A stretch of DNA of 64,000 nt from Liolophura sinensis (lineage: Eukaryota > Mollusca > Polyplacophora > Chitonida > Chitonidae). The position numbers and the translations under genes were made by a program. Position 1 is the first letter of the stretch. Each line of letters starts with the position of its first letter. The stretch is taken from positions 21,505,853 through 21,569,852 of the forward strand of contig NC_088296.1 of assembly GCF_032854445.1 (NCBI RefSeq), in the 5' to 3' direction. Shown piece after piece: positions 36,985 through 55,079 of this stretch. The notes under the pieces were generated by a model. The model was not told the origin of the DNA and did no database searches. It saw only the letters and a list, made by a program, of their open reading frames with translations.

Positions 36985-37560
36985 GAACTCTTTCAACCCT
37001 TCAATATGTATCTGATCACTTTGACCAATGAGCTTGAAGGCTGAAATTGTACTCTAGAACGAAGGGAAATAATTATGTTTTTCTACTTACACGAATGTCT
37101 CGCGACAGCCACAGGATTTTGCAAAATGTATGTATCAAGCCGCGAGAAGTCCTGTCATTTGTGCTCTTATTCCGAGTGCCTTGGACATAGATGGCCAACA
37201 CAGTGGACATGCTCAACTGGAAACAAACAAAGGCAAAATGTAACTGAAAGGTTTTCGAATTTCCCCTAGCAAAACGTAAAGCAATATTGTTGCATAATTT
37301 TGCTTAGTTTAGAAACTAATATACTTACTTTATCAGTGTTAATAATGCTGTGCTAAAAACTTTCTTATTTATATATATATATTACAGTAGTTCGGTTTAT
37401 TTAAAGGGCACAGGCGTAAACCTTAGGTCTTCAGCAGGCACATGACAATCTTCTTCACTTGAAGCCAAAGTTGAAAAACTAAGAGCTGGATTTGAACACA
37501 CAGCATTGTTGGTCAAAGTCTTTTTGAGTCGCAGTAGATCAAACTTGACCTCCAAGGCAC
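36985..37560 (-). repeat. Inverted, rearranged copy of SDR-gene intron DNA (source 1890-3120)
   Basis: The complement of this block matches 2955-3120, about 2421-2450, 2259-2276 and 1890-2245 in order, with deletions removing nearly all of SDR exon 2259-2372. It keeps the acceptor and first bases of that exon. Confidence 0.8.
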
Positions 37561-37589
37561 GCGGAATAAGCCGTATATAAGTTTATAAA

Positions 37590-38885
37590 AATTTTTTTGA
37601 GAACTGCAGGATTTCACTAGATAAGGGTAACAGATGGCCAAATAACATGTCACTACTACACGCTGGACTTACGAATAATAGTACAAGTACCTCTTGACAA
37701 TTCCATATTGTAACGATTATATACTCATATATAAGAAAATAGAACTACAGGCGCCTTCGAGGTGGTTAGCACGCCAGCGCAGAGCTGTTACAATGAGCTT
37801 CTCACCAATGCGCACGATGTGAGTTCAAGTCCAGCTCATGCTGGCTTCCTCTCCAGCCAAAGGTGGGAAGGTCTGTCAGCAACCTGCGGATGGTTATGGG
37901 TTTTCCCCCCAGGCTCTGCACGGTTTCCACCCACCATAATGTCGGCCACCGTCGTATAAGTAAAATATTCTTGAGTACGGCGTAAAACACCAATCAAATA
38001 AATAAATAAATAAATATGACGGATAACCCAGGGAGCGTATTCAGTTACCTCCCCTCTCCTGTGCAGCCTTATAGCACCACTTATAAATCTGTGTCTGTAA
38101 GAAATACTTACAGGGAGCTTTGGGGAATATTGCACGATATATTTGGCTCTGTGAATGTTCTTAAAAATTCCATATCTTAATGTACAAAAATTTATAACTA
38201 CATGTAATCTTGACACTATAATTTGCTCTGTAAGACATTAGGTGAAAATTTCTTAGTATCTGACAATATTTTACTCAAGTTAGCTCACTGTTAAGAAAGG
38301 TGCCTGAATTAAACAACTGTATTTGGGCCAGAGTATAATTTATTCCATCTCAATTGCTTGAAAACCTAAATTTTCACGAAGTTTTATTACAGATTTTTTG
38401 TAAACACAGCACAAATGAAAAAAAAATAATCGTCATGAAAATAAGGTAGGTAATTATGACGATCCTCACAGTCTACTATGTCCAATAGACCGTGAAGAAA
38501 TATTTGAAGAATGTCAGGCTACATTTAATACGCCTAAAGGTCAAACACTCATTGACCTCTATGCTTCCATTTTGAGATTACATATACCACATATTGTATA
38601 TCTGGTGATTTTACTGTTTTAGGGAACAAAATATCTCCACCATATATTGAATTTGCATATTATTTTATTGCTTCCAGACCATGCATGTTACGTACATTTT
38701 ACACATGATGTTGTTGTTGCAGAAATTTCGTTTATTGTAATTCCATGACTTCTGTGATCTTGGTGCAGATTTGTTCCAGTTTGATGATTATTGTTAATTG
38801 GAGGGCAGAGTAATTGATGTCATTTCAAAATGTGTGTTTTCATTTGAATTATAAACTCATTGAATAAAATCTAAATTGACATGTG
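37590..38885 (+). repeat. Direct, deleted copy of SDR-gene downstream DNA (source 2470-2872 plus 5651-6575)
   Basis: AGATAAGGGTAACAGATGGC at 37620 matches 2495, and from 38018 GATAACCCAGGGAG matches 5656 onward. The intervening 2.8 kb, including the last two SDR exons, is absent. Confidence 0.85.
37742..38016 (+). mobile_element. SINE family 1 copy in the SDR-derived duplicate
   Basis: Counterpart of the SINE at 2628-2872 in the parental locus, but its tail joins sequence homologous to 5651, marking a deletion junction. Confidence 0.85.
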
Positions 38886-39256
38886 ATCCGTAAAACTTTT
38901 CATTTTTCACTTATCACCGAAAGCCTTTATCCACATTTTTTTCTGACTGATCGTCTGTTTCAAAGATGAATATTTTAATGGATATTTGAGAAATTCAACG
39001 TACATGTAGGGGTTTTTTTGTAACAAGTGATCCTGCTGGCAAAGTGGTATAACTAGGGTTGCTGAAGTCTCCTCAGCTTTCTCTTGTGGTGTGCAAAGAA
39101 GTTTAGTCATGCACATACAATAAAATGGAATACGCTAAAGCTTCACCCACAAAAGTGCATTTTAAAAGGCAAATAGACAAATACAATATTGGGAAAAATA
39201 TAACGTATATGTATAGTGTTCATCGTTGGCCAGAATAAGTAATCGTGTATTACAGT

Positions 39257-39580
39257 GTTATTTTTTTTTCTCCACCTTTAAATGTTGCAAGAGTATTGAT
39301 ACAATACTTAAACTTTCCAAAGGCAACTGGATGTATATCTTATACAGTACAATTAGTTTTAGTTTTAACAGAAAGTACATGTATGTGTGAGACAAGAATG
39401 AATTCTGTAATTATAACACAATACTGTGTTATATTCAACAAAATTTTCGGTACAATCCTGTGAATTATTAGGTTGTATGTGTGTTATATTTAACAGAATA
39501 ATCTGTTGCAATTACAGAATACATTTTAGCACCATCAACAACAGACTTTCTGTTAAATTTAACAGAATATATTTTTTTTA
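39257..39580. repeat. Palindrome-rich dispersed repeat (TTAACAGA family), copy 2
   Basis: Parallels 12550-12826 and continues with CTTTCTGTTAAATTTAACAG, a perfect palindrome arm. It contains no BEL/Pao insert. Confidence 0.75.
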
Positions 39581-39631
39581 AATATGCGTTCCATCCGTAA
39601 CGTCCTCAGCGTTGGTGGAATGCCTGAGGAA

Positions 39632-39817
39632 TTAGGGTAGCGCTCGCCTGCCCGGAATAGTCATGGGTTCCACGGACACTTCTATGGACTCCCCCGGGTC
39701 CCCTACTACGCCTGGTACACCGTCATGGCCAACATCTCCCCAGTCTCCCTTCTCACCGCGACCCTCAAAAGGGCATTTTCGGCACGGCATTTTCGTCTCC
39801 CGACAGAGGCATAATCC
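39632..39817 (-). pseudogene. Orphan terminal exon of a third collagen-like paralogue (C)
   Basis: A single 186-nt exon, exactly the length of the terminal exon of paralogue A. It opens after a good acceptor (TCTTATCCAG), encodes GLCLCRETKMPCRKCPFEG, several Gly-X-Y triplets (GDWGDVGHDGVPGVVGDPGE) and ends TIPGRRALP with TAA at 39632-39634. Its frame is open and its cysteine pattern is intact. No upstream exons exist: 140 bp further right the sequence switches to the left edge of the second duplicated unit. I read it as the stump of a third gene cut by the duplication breakpoint, thus a fragment unless it is spliced to an upstream exon of paralogue B. Confidence 0.7.
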
Positions 39818-40189
39818 CTGGATAAGACAAACACATTGGGTTTTCTATGCATCAAATCTTTCTCATTTTTTTTCTCGTTAATTTTGGGTATTATACGGGG
39901 TAAAACACAAATTTTATTAAACTTTCGTGGGGATTTATTTATAATTTTATTTATATTCCGTTAGTGAAGCATCTTGCTGAAGAATCAGGTGTTTTTCTTT
40001 GCTTTGTTGCTAGTATTACTCTGGTCATATAAGGTCAGTGTACTGTCCTCATTTCAAACATGTTAACAACGGCACCATGGAACGTCAAGTCGAAGTCATC
40101 TTGGAGAAAAAATTATGTACGCTCAGATCCTGCCCATGTTATCGATCTGTGTGACCATCTTGTTCCGTGTATGTAAGGTCGTGATCCAC

Positions 40190-40430
40190 GTGATATTTAT
40201 TTATTTGATTGGAGTTTTACGCCACAGACAAGAATGTTTCACTTACACGACAGCAGACAATATTAAGCCTATGGTGGGAAGAAAACGGAGGACGCCCATG
40301 ACCATACGTATGTTGCTGGTATGCCTTCACATATACCCACGGGGAGAAAACCAACATTGCACTGACAGCAACCATACTGGTGTAATTACGGTGCACTAGC
40401 CCACGAATACCGACCCCCGATTCACGAAGT
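40190..40430 (-). mobile_element. Diverged SINE family 1-like copy (duplicate)
   Basis: Counterpart of 24485-24720 in duplicated unit 2. Confidence 0.7.
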
Positions 40431-40686
40431 ATGGTGAAGTAGGAGTTTACATTTGAATCGTATGGTCCGCCATTTGGTTGGCCAGGGGCGAATCACTTGG
40501 ACAGTTTATCAAATAAAATGGACACTAGTTTTTCTATTATGATATATTTTTCTCGTCCTACAATATGCTCAAAAAAGCCATTATGAATTTGTGTTCTAAA
40601 AATAAAAAGAAATCTGTTTAGAGGATTATAATGGCTTGTATCTACCTACCAACACAGTCCCAGTGTTTAATGACACTGCGGGAATG

Positions 40687-41039
40687 ACCGGCCGGGATAG
40701 CACAGTTGGTAGAGCGTCCGCTTCGGGACCGGTAGATCCAGGATCAATCCTTGATCGAGTCACACCTAAGACTTGAAAAGAGGAAGTTGTAACTTCCTCG
40801 CTTGGCGTTCAGCATGAAGGGGATAGTGCAACGACTGGTTGACCCGTATCAGTATAACGGCTCTGGCGGTGCGGTTTACTTGCCTTCGGTAAGTCGTCTC
40901 AGTGAAGCAGCACTAAATAAAAGAGCGGTGGAAATCCGTCCTGCTACAAGGAGGCACATTGCACGTACATGCACCCTAAAGATTCCTTCGTCGTCATATG
41001 ACTGAAAAATTGTTGAGTACGTCGTTAAACCCCATTCAT
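40687..41039 (+). mobile_element. SINE family 2, full copy inside the 20-bp repeat
   Basis: Head GGCCGGGATAGCACAGTTGG, box B GATCCAGGATCAATCC, tail TGACTGAAAAATTGTTGAGT. Target duplication CACTGCGGGAATG at 40674-40686 and 41040-41052. Confidence 0.92.
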
Positions 41040-42793
41040 TCACTGCGGGAATGTCTCTCAAACTGTGGGAATGTCTCTCAAGCTGTGGGAATGTCTCTCA
41101 AAGAAGCCGAAACAATATGCAGGCCTAATCACTACGGCGTCGAATACTGACAGCATAATCTTTGGTATACCATTTGGGTCCTTAAGACCGGCGTAACATG
41201 AAGAACTCTTTGAGAAATAGACCCCGTGTCTACCAGACACCAGACATAACTAGTCAGACAGGTCACAGTATACTGACATTTCGTCAGTAGAATGCAAAGT
41301 GGGAAGAGACCCACGATCTCGAAAATTTATATCAACCATTTGGACGACTTTGTGACGAACTTTTTGCACGGCACACACATACATTTGTTAGAAAACTGAT
41401 ATAAAACAGTGGCAATGATTGCTTCAGTCCATGGTACCCACAGCCGCTGATTTTCTGGTCTGGTCAGAATCTATAATCGTTCTGTATAAACACAACGTTG
41501 TATCTCACCAGTATAAAGCATTGACAAAAGCTAGAGACAAAAATCGGAGGACTTCTTAAAATACGGCTGAGTAAGTTTATTTCTGTAACATTTGATGCTA
41601 CATTATAAAAAAAATTGCTAAACTGCATTTGCTCTAAATGATACAGTGTTTGATGCTGACCAATGATTCCAGCTAACAATGATTAAAGCAAACAATGCTG
41701 CATTTTGGTTTAGAGGGTACAGGACAAGATAAGGCAAATAACGCTACTTGTACAGAGGGCCTAGCCCCTCAAACATTTGAATGGATAATAGAAGATTAGC
41801 GCCACATTGTCATGTCGTGGCGAGTACAAGATTTGATGTTACTTAAATTATTAAATAAAACCATGCTATGCTTAATCTGATTGTCAGGGAAATAACTAAA
41901 TGGTACAAAACAACATTACATGAGGTCTTGACTAAACAATATTTGATGTTATTTACAATTAATAACACTGAACGGCACTAAAATGTGGCCCATACAATGG
42001 GGGAGGTTCGAGTCCGAAATCTTTTATCGTTAAAGGTAAAAAATGTCCTTATGTATCATGTGACCTGTCAAATACCTTAGGCAACTCTGGCAGGATCACA
42101 TTTACTTTAACATGGGCGTTCGCAGAAAGGTTAGCCAGTGGTATTTAGAAAAGACAAACATTGGAGAAAATTGAGGAGCTGAACATTTGTGAACTTCAGA
42201 AGGAAAGGAAAGACGTGTCATGTGTGCTTGTGGAACACAGTGGTAGAAGTAATAGGTAAATGTATGTCTACAAAGGTTGTCTAACACTTTTCACAAGTCA
42301 CATGACACAGAAGGACTGTTTTACCTCTAAGGACTAAAAAATTCAAACTCGAAACCCCCTATTCATACTACGACATGAAATCCAACGTGGATAGAAAAGT
42401 ATTAGGTCAACCAAACCATGGTACATTTTGTCAGCTTGTAGAAATTACAAACATTTTTGGGTGGGGGTGGGGATGGAGGTATGCTTCACTTGGTGTAAAT
42501 GTTTACGATAGGGATTTAATGGGAAGTATCCCAGAACAAAAGGCGCCGATCCAGGAGACACGAAGGTCCTGGAGGTTCTTAAACCCTATCAGATGAGACC
42601 CAAGTGAAAAAAGAAGTAAAAACGAATATAATTTAATGAACTTAATTGTGGGAGTGAGGAATAAAGATACTCAGTCTTGTCTCTTTGTCTCCCCAACCCC
42701 CCCCCCCCCCCACCCCACCCACTTTCTCTCTCTCATTCCATTCTCTTCCCTCTTCTCTCAAATCTGCAGCCCCTGTGCAGACGAGTGTCCTCT

Positions 42794-48556
<5,763 letters not shown>

Positions 48557-48699
48557 AAACTCGTTCCCTATTGTCTTCGTAGGGACTGATCACATTCGGA
48601 CATCCCCGTCGGTAATTCAAGCTCCGGGACTGAAACATTACCCAGGAGAGAAATGTGCGCCATTTTTGATGATAGCGCAGACATACCGTAGAACGATTT

Positions 48700-48935
48700 T
48701 AAGATATCATGTATTTTCTAGCAAACGCTCTCTTTATATCACTACCAAATTTTCTACAGAAATCTTGAACAACGCCAAGGTCACTGGGGTCACGTTGACG
48801 AGGCAGGATGTGGTGTTAGAAAAAACGAAAATTCTGTCTCTAGTAATACTTTATACACATATATTTTCTATATTTTCTACCAAAGTAAAACAGGATTCTT
48901 TGCAATACCCGAAACAAGTTGTTTGATGAATGCTG
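48700..48935. repeat. Dispersed repeat upstream of collagen-like gene B
   Basis: Same family as 33885-34110 (AATCTTGAACAACGCCAAGG; GATGAATGCTGATTAAATAG), about 145-380 bp 5' of the start codon of paralogue B. Confidence 0.6.
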
Positions 48936-49224
48936 ATTAAATAGTTCCGCGCGTGGACACCATTTGTGGGCCCAAGTTTTAGCAAGCCTACCTGCGGCCC
49001 GCAGACTTTAAAAGGTAGAGCGAGCGGCACATGCGCTGTGGAGAGTATGTTAAGACATAAGCATAAACTCAAATATATTTCAGTGACTTTATACCTTTTA
49101 AGATTGTAGAGTTAATTATTCCTCGAATTCGGCTGGTGCCTCGTGAATGTTTTTCAAGCTGTTTACTTTTGTTTACTTTTTCACAATATTTTAAACCATA
49201 GTTTATATCTGAGATTTTGAAATT

Positions 49225-49440
49225 AGACAAGAACTTATTCGACGGCGGCCAGCATTATGCTAGGAGGAAACCTTACAGAGCACTGGGGAATCCCACAACC
49301 ATCCACAAGTTTCTGAAAGACCTCTCTTATAACCATAAAGGAAGCCAGGATGAACCTGCTCACAGCGACAGCACTGGTGGGAGACTCCTATGTCATTGTG
49401 CTGCGCTGGCGTTCTGAATCTCTAGGCCATGCAGAGCCCC
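49225..49440 (-). mobile_element. SINE family 1 copy, tail lost
   Basis: CGACGGCGGCCAGCATTATG to GCTGCGCTGGCGTTCTGAAT; marks the right edge of duplicated unit 2. Confidence 0.75.
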
Positions 49441-50355
49441 AGCTGTGGTAAACAATACTCTACTGATCCGTGTTATGCTTCATGGGAGGATGCAGATAGA
49501 TTGCCCGGTGTAAACCACCGACAATTGGCAAGTTATCCATGAACTTTCCGACATGGAACGTTCAGGTTCCACACAATATTAGTGGCCATCAACGAATGTA
49601 AAGGCTAACTTACGTGACGGCCTCAACTAGCTGTAACTAGTCGACGACTGATCCGCTAAGAATGAATGAATGAATGATTATGGTTTAACGCCACATCGGC
49701 AATATTTCAGTCATACCGTGGCGAGAGCAAGGTGAAAACACGAGGCGGCTGAGGTTTACGATATGGTAGTGAGAACATCAAGAATGAAAACAAATCTTTG
49801 GACATGTTCAAAACCAGATTGGAATAACCAAAAACAGTTAAAACTCGAAAACCCTCATATTTTAAAATTAATATATCAAGAAATGTATATATAACTTTAT
49901 CAATAAATATTTATATATTAATAAATTATATCTATTGATAAAGGCCAATGGCCTTCAAATAATTGATGACAACATTGCCAGCGGTCTGTCAAATAAATCA
50001 TATATAGAGTTGACTGTGTAGAATCTCTGCCGAACTTGGGCGAAGTCTACACAGTCAACCAGGATATGTTTGATGCCGTATCGGGCATCGCATCCAACGC
50101 ACTCGGGAGCACTGCTCCCATCTAGTATGAAATTCTGCGTTAGACGAGAATGCCGAACACGAGACCTTGTTAAGTCTACTTGGTCTCTACGAGACTTTTC
50201 GCAAGTAAAATTATTGTAGCCAATGACAAGATGAATAGCATGCAGTTTATTATGGACCTGCAAGTTCCATTCACCCTGCCAAAGGAAACGAATATATTTA
50301 AGAATATTGGACTTCATGTCAGTATAAGGGATTTTTATCTTCAATATGGGTTTAT

Positions 50356-53300
50356 TTAGGGCAGCTTTCGCCCCCTGTCTGCGACTGTGTTTCCATGGAT
50401 ACCAATATGACTTGGTCTCCAGCAGAATATAATATCTTTACCTCTTCTAATTAGTTTCCTATGTATAGCTAAAATTCGAAGGATCAAGGGATTTTTAAAT
50501 TTATTATTCTGTATTGCCAATGGGTAAGACAACGATTCCTTGCATATCATTGCCCTCTGGGCACACCCAGAAGAAACATATAAGGCCAGGAGTATAGCTC
50601 TGGCCTCGGCAGAGAATATTGAAGAAGAGGATGGAAGATGAAAGGAAACAGGCTCGCTGCTCCATGACAGCCGCAGCCGCAACCTTGTCCTCATCCTTTG
50701 ACCCGTCAGTATATATAAATTTATAATCCATATAATTAGCTTTGATTTCAGCAAAACCTTGTTGAATTATAAGAGGATTTATATTCAATTTATTATATTT
50801 ACGTAGATCAAATATTAGTTTAGGTTGTGGGAGAAGCCATGGAGGAGACTCCGGAAAAGTCACCCGAGCTATATCTTCCAGCTTGATGTTAGCACCCACA
50901 ATATGGTCCCGTATACGAAGACCGAACGAAGGGATCTTGTTAGGACATTTAGTATATTCGTCTACATACAATGGATTGAAAACACAGTCGTAGGCAGGGT
51001 TTGTTGGATGAGCTTTAAGCTTTGTAGCATGTTTAAGGCTAAGTTTAATACGTCGGTTATATAAAGAAGGTTCATTAGCCTTCATTTATAAACTTTCTAT
51101 TGGGGAGGTTCTAAAAGCACCAAGGCTGAGCCTCAAACCTTGATGATGGACTGGATCCAACATTTTGATATACGACTTCCTAGCGGAACCGTAAATGATA
51201 GATCCATAGTCCAATTTAGACCTCACCAGAGAACGATATAAATTAAGTAAAACTGATCGGTCAGCACCCCAGTCGGTGCTAAACATGACCTTAATTATAT
51301 TGAGAGCCTTTGTACATTTTTAGCTTTAAGCATTTTTATATGAGGTATAAACGATAGTTTAGTATCAAATATCATACCTAAATATTTAGTTTCTCCAACA
51401 ATTTTAATCTGTTCACCACAAAAATTAAGCTCGGGATCAAGATGAAATTTCCGTTTGTTACAAAAATGCATACCGACGGTTTTAGATGTTGAAAATCTAA
51501 AACCGTTTTCAGTTGCCAATTTTTCGATTTTTTTGAGGCAAAGCTGCAACTGAAGTTCGATATTATTCATATTCTTAGCTCGGTAGCATATAAGGAAATC
51601 ATCCACGTATAAACAACCCTCTGTTCCAGATGATAATTTTTTTGCTAGGCTATTTATTTTTATGCTAAACAGAGTTGGTGATAGAATGCTGCTCTGGGGT
51701 ACACCCATTTCCTGCTCATAAGAGTCAGAAAGAGTGGACCCAATTTGTACCTTAAACTGACGATCGGATAAAAATTGTGATATAAATATAGGTAATCGAC
51801 CTTTAAGACCCATATCCGTGAGGTCTTTTAAAATACCATATTTCCATGTGGTGTCGTAGGCCTTTTCAAGGTCAAAAATATGGACACCACATGTTCATTA
51901 TTAACAAAACCATCACGAATAAAAGTTCCAAATTGAATAAGGTGATCTAAAGTAGATCGACCTTGACGAAAACCACATTAAATGTTAGATAAAAGCTTGT
52001 TGGTTTCAAGAAACCAAACAAGTCTATCAATGATCATCCGTTCCATAGTCTTACAGACACAGCTGGTGAGAGGTATGGGACGGTAATTATTTGGATCAGT
52101 ATGATCCTTACCCGGTTTGGGAACCGGGATAATACACGCTTCCCTCCATGACGAAGGAAAATTACCAGTTATCCAAATATCATTAAGCAAGTCCAAGAGA
52201 CTCTCCAGTGGCTCAGGTGGTAAATGATTCAGAAACTTATAATATACATTATCAGGACCACAAGCAGTATCGTGGGCCTTTTTTAATGCAGTCTTAAGTT
52301 CCTCGATATTAAAAGGACAATTATAATCTTCTAAATTTTTAGAAGAAAAGGGCAGTTTAATTTTCTCCTTCCGGTTTTCAATATATTGGAATTTTTTAGT
52401 ATAATTCTCAGAAGAAGATTTTGTTGAAATTGTCTCAGCTAATTTATTGGCTATATCAGATGGAGAGGTTAATATATTATCTCCATCTTTCAAATGCTGG
52501 ACTTTGGCTTTATTATTTTTGCCGTTAAGTTTCTGAACCATTTTCCAGACCTTACGCGTGGGTGTTTTTGGCGTAATGCCCGAAACAAAGTTCCGCGAAC
52601 AAGATCGTCTCTTGGACTTGAGTAATCGACGAGTCTTAGCTCTAAAATTACGAACCTGGTTTAAATTATTATCAGTAGGACAATGATTAAATCTGCGTTC
52701 AGCCTTTATGGCTTTACGACAGTCATTGTCGTACCAGGGTTTACTTTTGGATGTGGGATTTGTCGAGGTCTTAGGTATAGTTCTATCAGCAGCCCGTAAT
52801 ACAAGCTCGTTAAACTTCAACACAGGATCATCTGCTGTTTTGAGAGTCTCTGGAGTGATATCAGCCTCACAGAACATCTCAAATGCGATCCAATCTGCTT
52901 TATCGAATTTCCACCTAGCTACACGTTCTAAAGAATTACAAATGATATGTTCTAGGATTATAGGAAAATGGTCACTACCACAAAGATCGTCATGGACCTT
53001 CCAAGAAAAATCAAGGAGAAGTGATGGATCCGTGATAGTGAGATCGATAGCAGAATAAGCGCCATTACCTGGATGTAAATAGGTGTTAGAACCATCATTG
53101 AAATAACACAGTTCATCTTTCGATAAAAAATCTTCCAAAGTTTTGCCTTTACCGTTTATATTATTACTGTCCCATAGAAGGTTATGGGCATTAAAATCCC
53201 CCATTATTATAAAAGGGGATGGGAGTTGTTCTCTCAAGTTATGTAACTGAGAGATTGACAAAGAAGAATGAGGAGGAATATAGATCGAACATAAAGTAAC

Positions 53301-53605
53301 TGTTTCCGACAAAGAAACACGGACGGCCACAACCTGAAACTCAGTAACGAGATCAACAGGACTGTGAATTATATTATTATTTACGAAAATAGAGGAGCCG
53401 CCACAAGCTCGCTTTTCTTCACCAGAATAATTGCTATAAAGTGTATAATTTTTAAGAGATAATTTATATTTGTCAGATGTCTTCAGGTGAGTTTCCTGAA
53501 GACAGAGGGCAGCTGGATTAAAGATTGAACTAGCTGTGTTATTTCAATAAAATTTACCTTAAGACCTCGACAATTCCATTGTATAATTTTATCATATATC
53601 GCCAT
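50356..53605 (-). pseudogene. LINE ORF2: endonuclease, reverse transcriptase, RNase H
   Basis: Begins at ATG 53605 with IIQWNCRGLK, then CLQETHL, IIMGDFNAHN and GSDHFPIILE of the endonuclease; RT motifs PVPKPGKDHTDPNNYRPI, GVPQSSILSPTLFSI and CLYVDDFLICYRA near 51.6 kb; RNase H motifs FIYTDGSKDEDKVA and WRPSHIGIHGNTVAD near 50.7 and 50.4 kb. Breaks: frame change near 53.52 kb, TAA at 51978-51980, frame change near 51.88 kb, further shifts near 51.29, 51.09 and 50.65 kb. The conserved active-site residues persist, but the element cannot make a full protein. Confidence 0.85.
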
Positions 53606-53949
53606 TATGGAGGGAGACGTATAGGAGATTTATCTTTGTGTTTGGACCGCGGACGACCCTTTCTTGGAGATCGGCTGGAAGATCTACCTGGTGCGGATGA
53701 TGTATCCATCACATCCGCATCTGATGCTAAAGGACAAACTTCCTCCAACGATCCAAACCTATTAAAAGTTTGGACAGGGTCCCTAGTGGCCTTAGAGGGA
53801 CGATCCGTGGGACCACTAGGTTTATTATTTTTATTATGACTTTTGTTTCCAGACTTAGTTCTGGTAGTTTTGTTTTTATCTTGTTCAGGTTTAACCACAA
53901 AGGCTAGTTTCTGGTTTCTGATGAACGTTGTTTTTCGGAACAGGCCTTG
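53605..53949 (-). pseudogene. LINE ORF1 C-terminal remnant
   Basis: Open frame with RNQKLAFVVKPEQDKNK, TFNRFGSLEEVCPLASD and a basic Arg/Ser-rich end (RSSSRSPRKGRPRSKHKD), stopping at TAA 53607-53605. The stop overlaps the ORF2 start as TAATG. A stop at 53950-53952 closes the frame upstream. Confidence 0.6.
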
Positions 53950-54419
53950 CTATTATTGAACTGTTGCCCTCGATGAAATAAGGTTGAGTGCGATGGCCAT
54001 GTGTCCCCGCCAACACGAGTACCTCACCATCACTGTATTGCACCCTCCGCCCAACGGCGGCGTCAGCATACATACACATGAACACTTAGAAGAAAACCCT
54101 GACAGACGTAAATTGAGGCCGTATTTCACCGGTAACGTGTTACCATCTGCCAGCTATCACACTCTCGTTGCTGCTCTAGTTTTACACTCTGTGCTGTACG
54201 TCTTTAATTATACAGTAATTGGCTACAGTTATGCATTTAAATTGACATGGGACAATATTTCACAGGTTATGTGTGACCATTCGCCCGCTTTCACACTTTA
54301 GTCGCTACTATGGTTTTACTCTTATTGTTCAGGTCTTTTATATTGTATTCTAAATTTCAAAAGTTTGCTTTAAAATCGAGGAATCACACATTCTACAATG
54401 CGTATTTATTTGGGGACGG

Positions 54420-54645
54420 GATATATTTATTTATTTGATTGGTGTTTTACGCCGTACTCAAGAATATATTACCTATAAGACGGCGGCCATCATTATGGTG
54501 GCAGGAAACAGGTCAAAGACCGGGGGTAATCTTACGACTATCCACAGCTTGCTGGCAGATATTCCCACGTACAGCTGGACAGGAATCCAGTATGAGCTGG
54601 ATTTGAGCTCTAAACGGTTCAAGAATAATCAATAACGAGCTCACA
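54420..54645 (-). mobile_element. SINE family 1 copy
   Basis: TTATTTATTTGATTGGTGTT, TACGCCGTACTCAAGAATAT, GACGGCGGCCATCATTATGG. Confidence 0.85.
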
Positions 54646-55079
54646 GTCACAGTACCGTTGTAATGTGTGATATCTGTATGTGTGGTATAGATATACAGTG
54701 TGTTTTAACTGATCTCACGGCGAACACATTGGTGGGAGTCTTCTGTCGTTCTGACGGGACATGCGTTACACTTTTATGGGGGTATTTTTGTTATTGGATG
54801 AAGGACTTGAGTCTGACATATTTGAGCCAAGAGATTCAGCTGAAATATGTTATGGGCATTTATTACTGTGTCTCCGTTGTGATTTCCTTTTACTTCGATT
54901 ATCTTTAATCTGACAGCAGACATAATTTCAATTAACTGAAACATGTGATATACAATCTAACCACCTACAAATATCTACTTAAAGACGACCCTCTGCATCC
55001 AAACGTCGCACCATTGTATTTATTTACTTGATTGGTAAATCAACGACGCCAACGTGGTAATTGACGTCGTGCTCAAGAA

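Larger units (their letters stand above)
49660..53960 (-). mobile_element. Non-LTR retrotransposon, I/Nimb-like LINE with RNase H, decayed
   Basis: On the minus strand: ORF1 remnant, an apurinic-type endonuclease, RT, RNase H and a 3' end with an ATTC-repeat tail (GAATGAATGAATG at 49663). The 3' region also recurs alone at 55.1-55.5 and 63.6-64 kb. RNase H after RT plus the simple-repeat tail suggest the I superfamily. 5' boundary is uncertain. Confidence 0.85.

Noticed and set aside
40690-40760. tRNA-like sequence with A and B boxes
   Set aside because: It is the head of a SINE with a 3' repeat tail and target duplication, not a functional tRNA gene; the same applies to the heads of the other SINEs.
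54000-54300. Possible exon with HHPPPNGGVSIHTHEHLEE-type reading
   Set aside because: No supported splice partners; weak similarity to 62.83-63.06 kb suggests a dispersed non-coding repeat.
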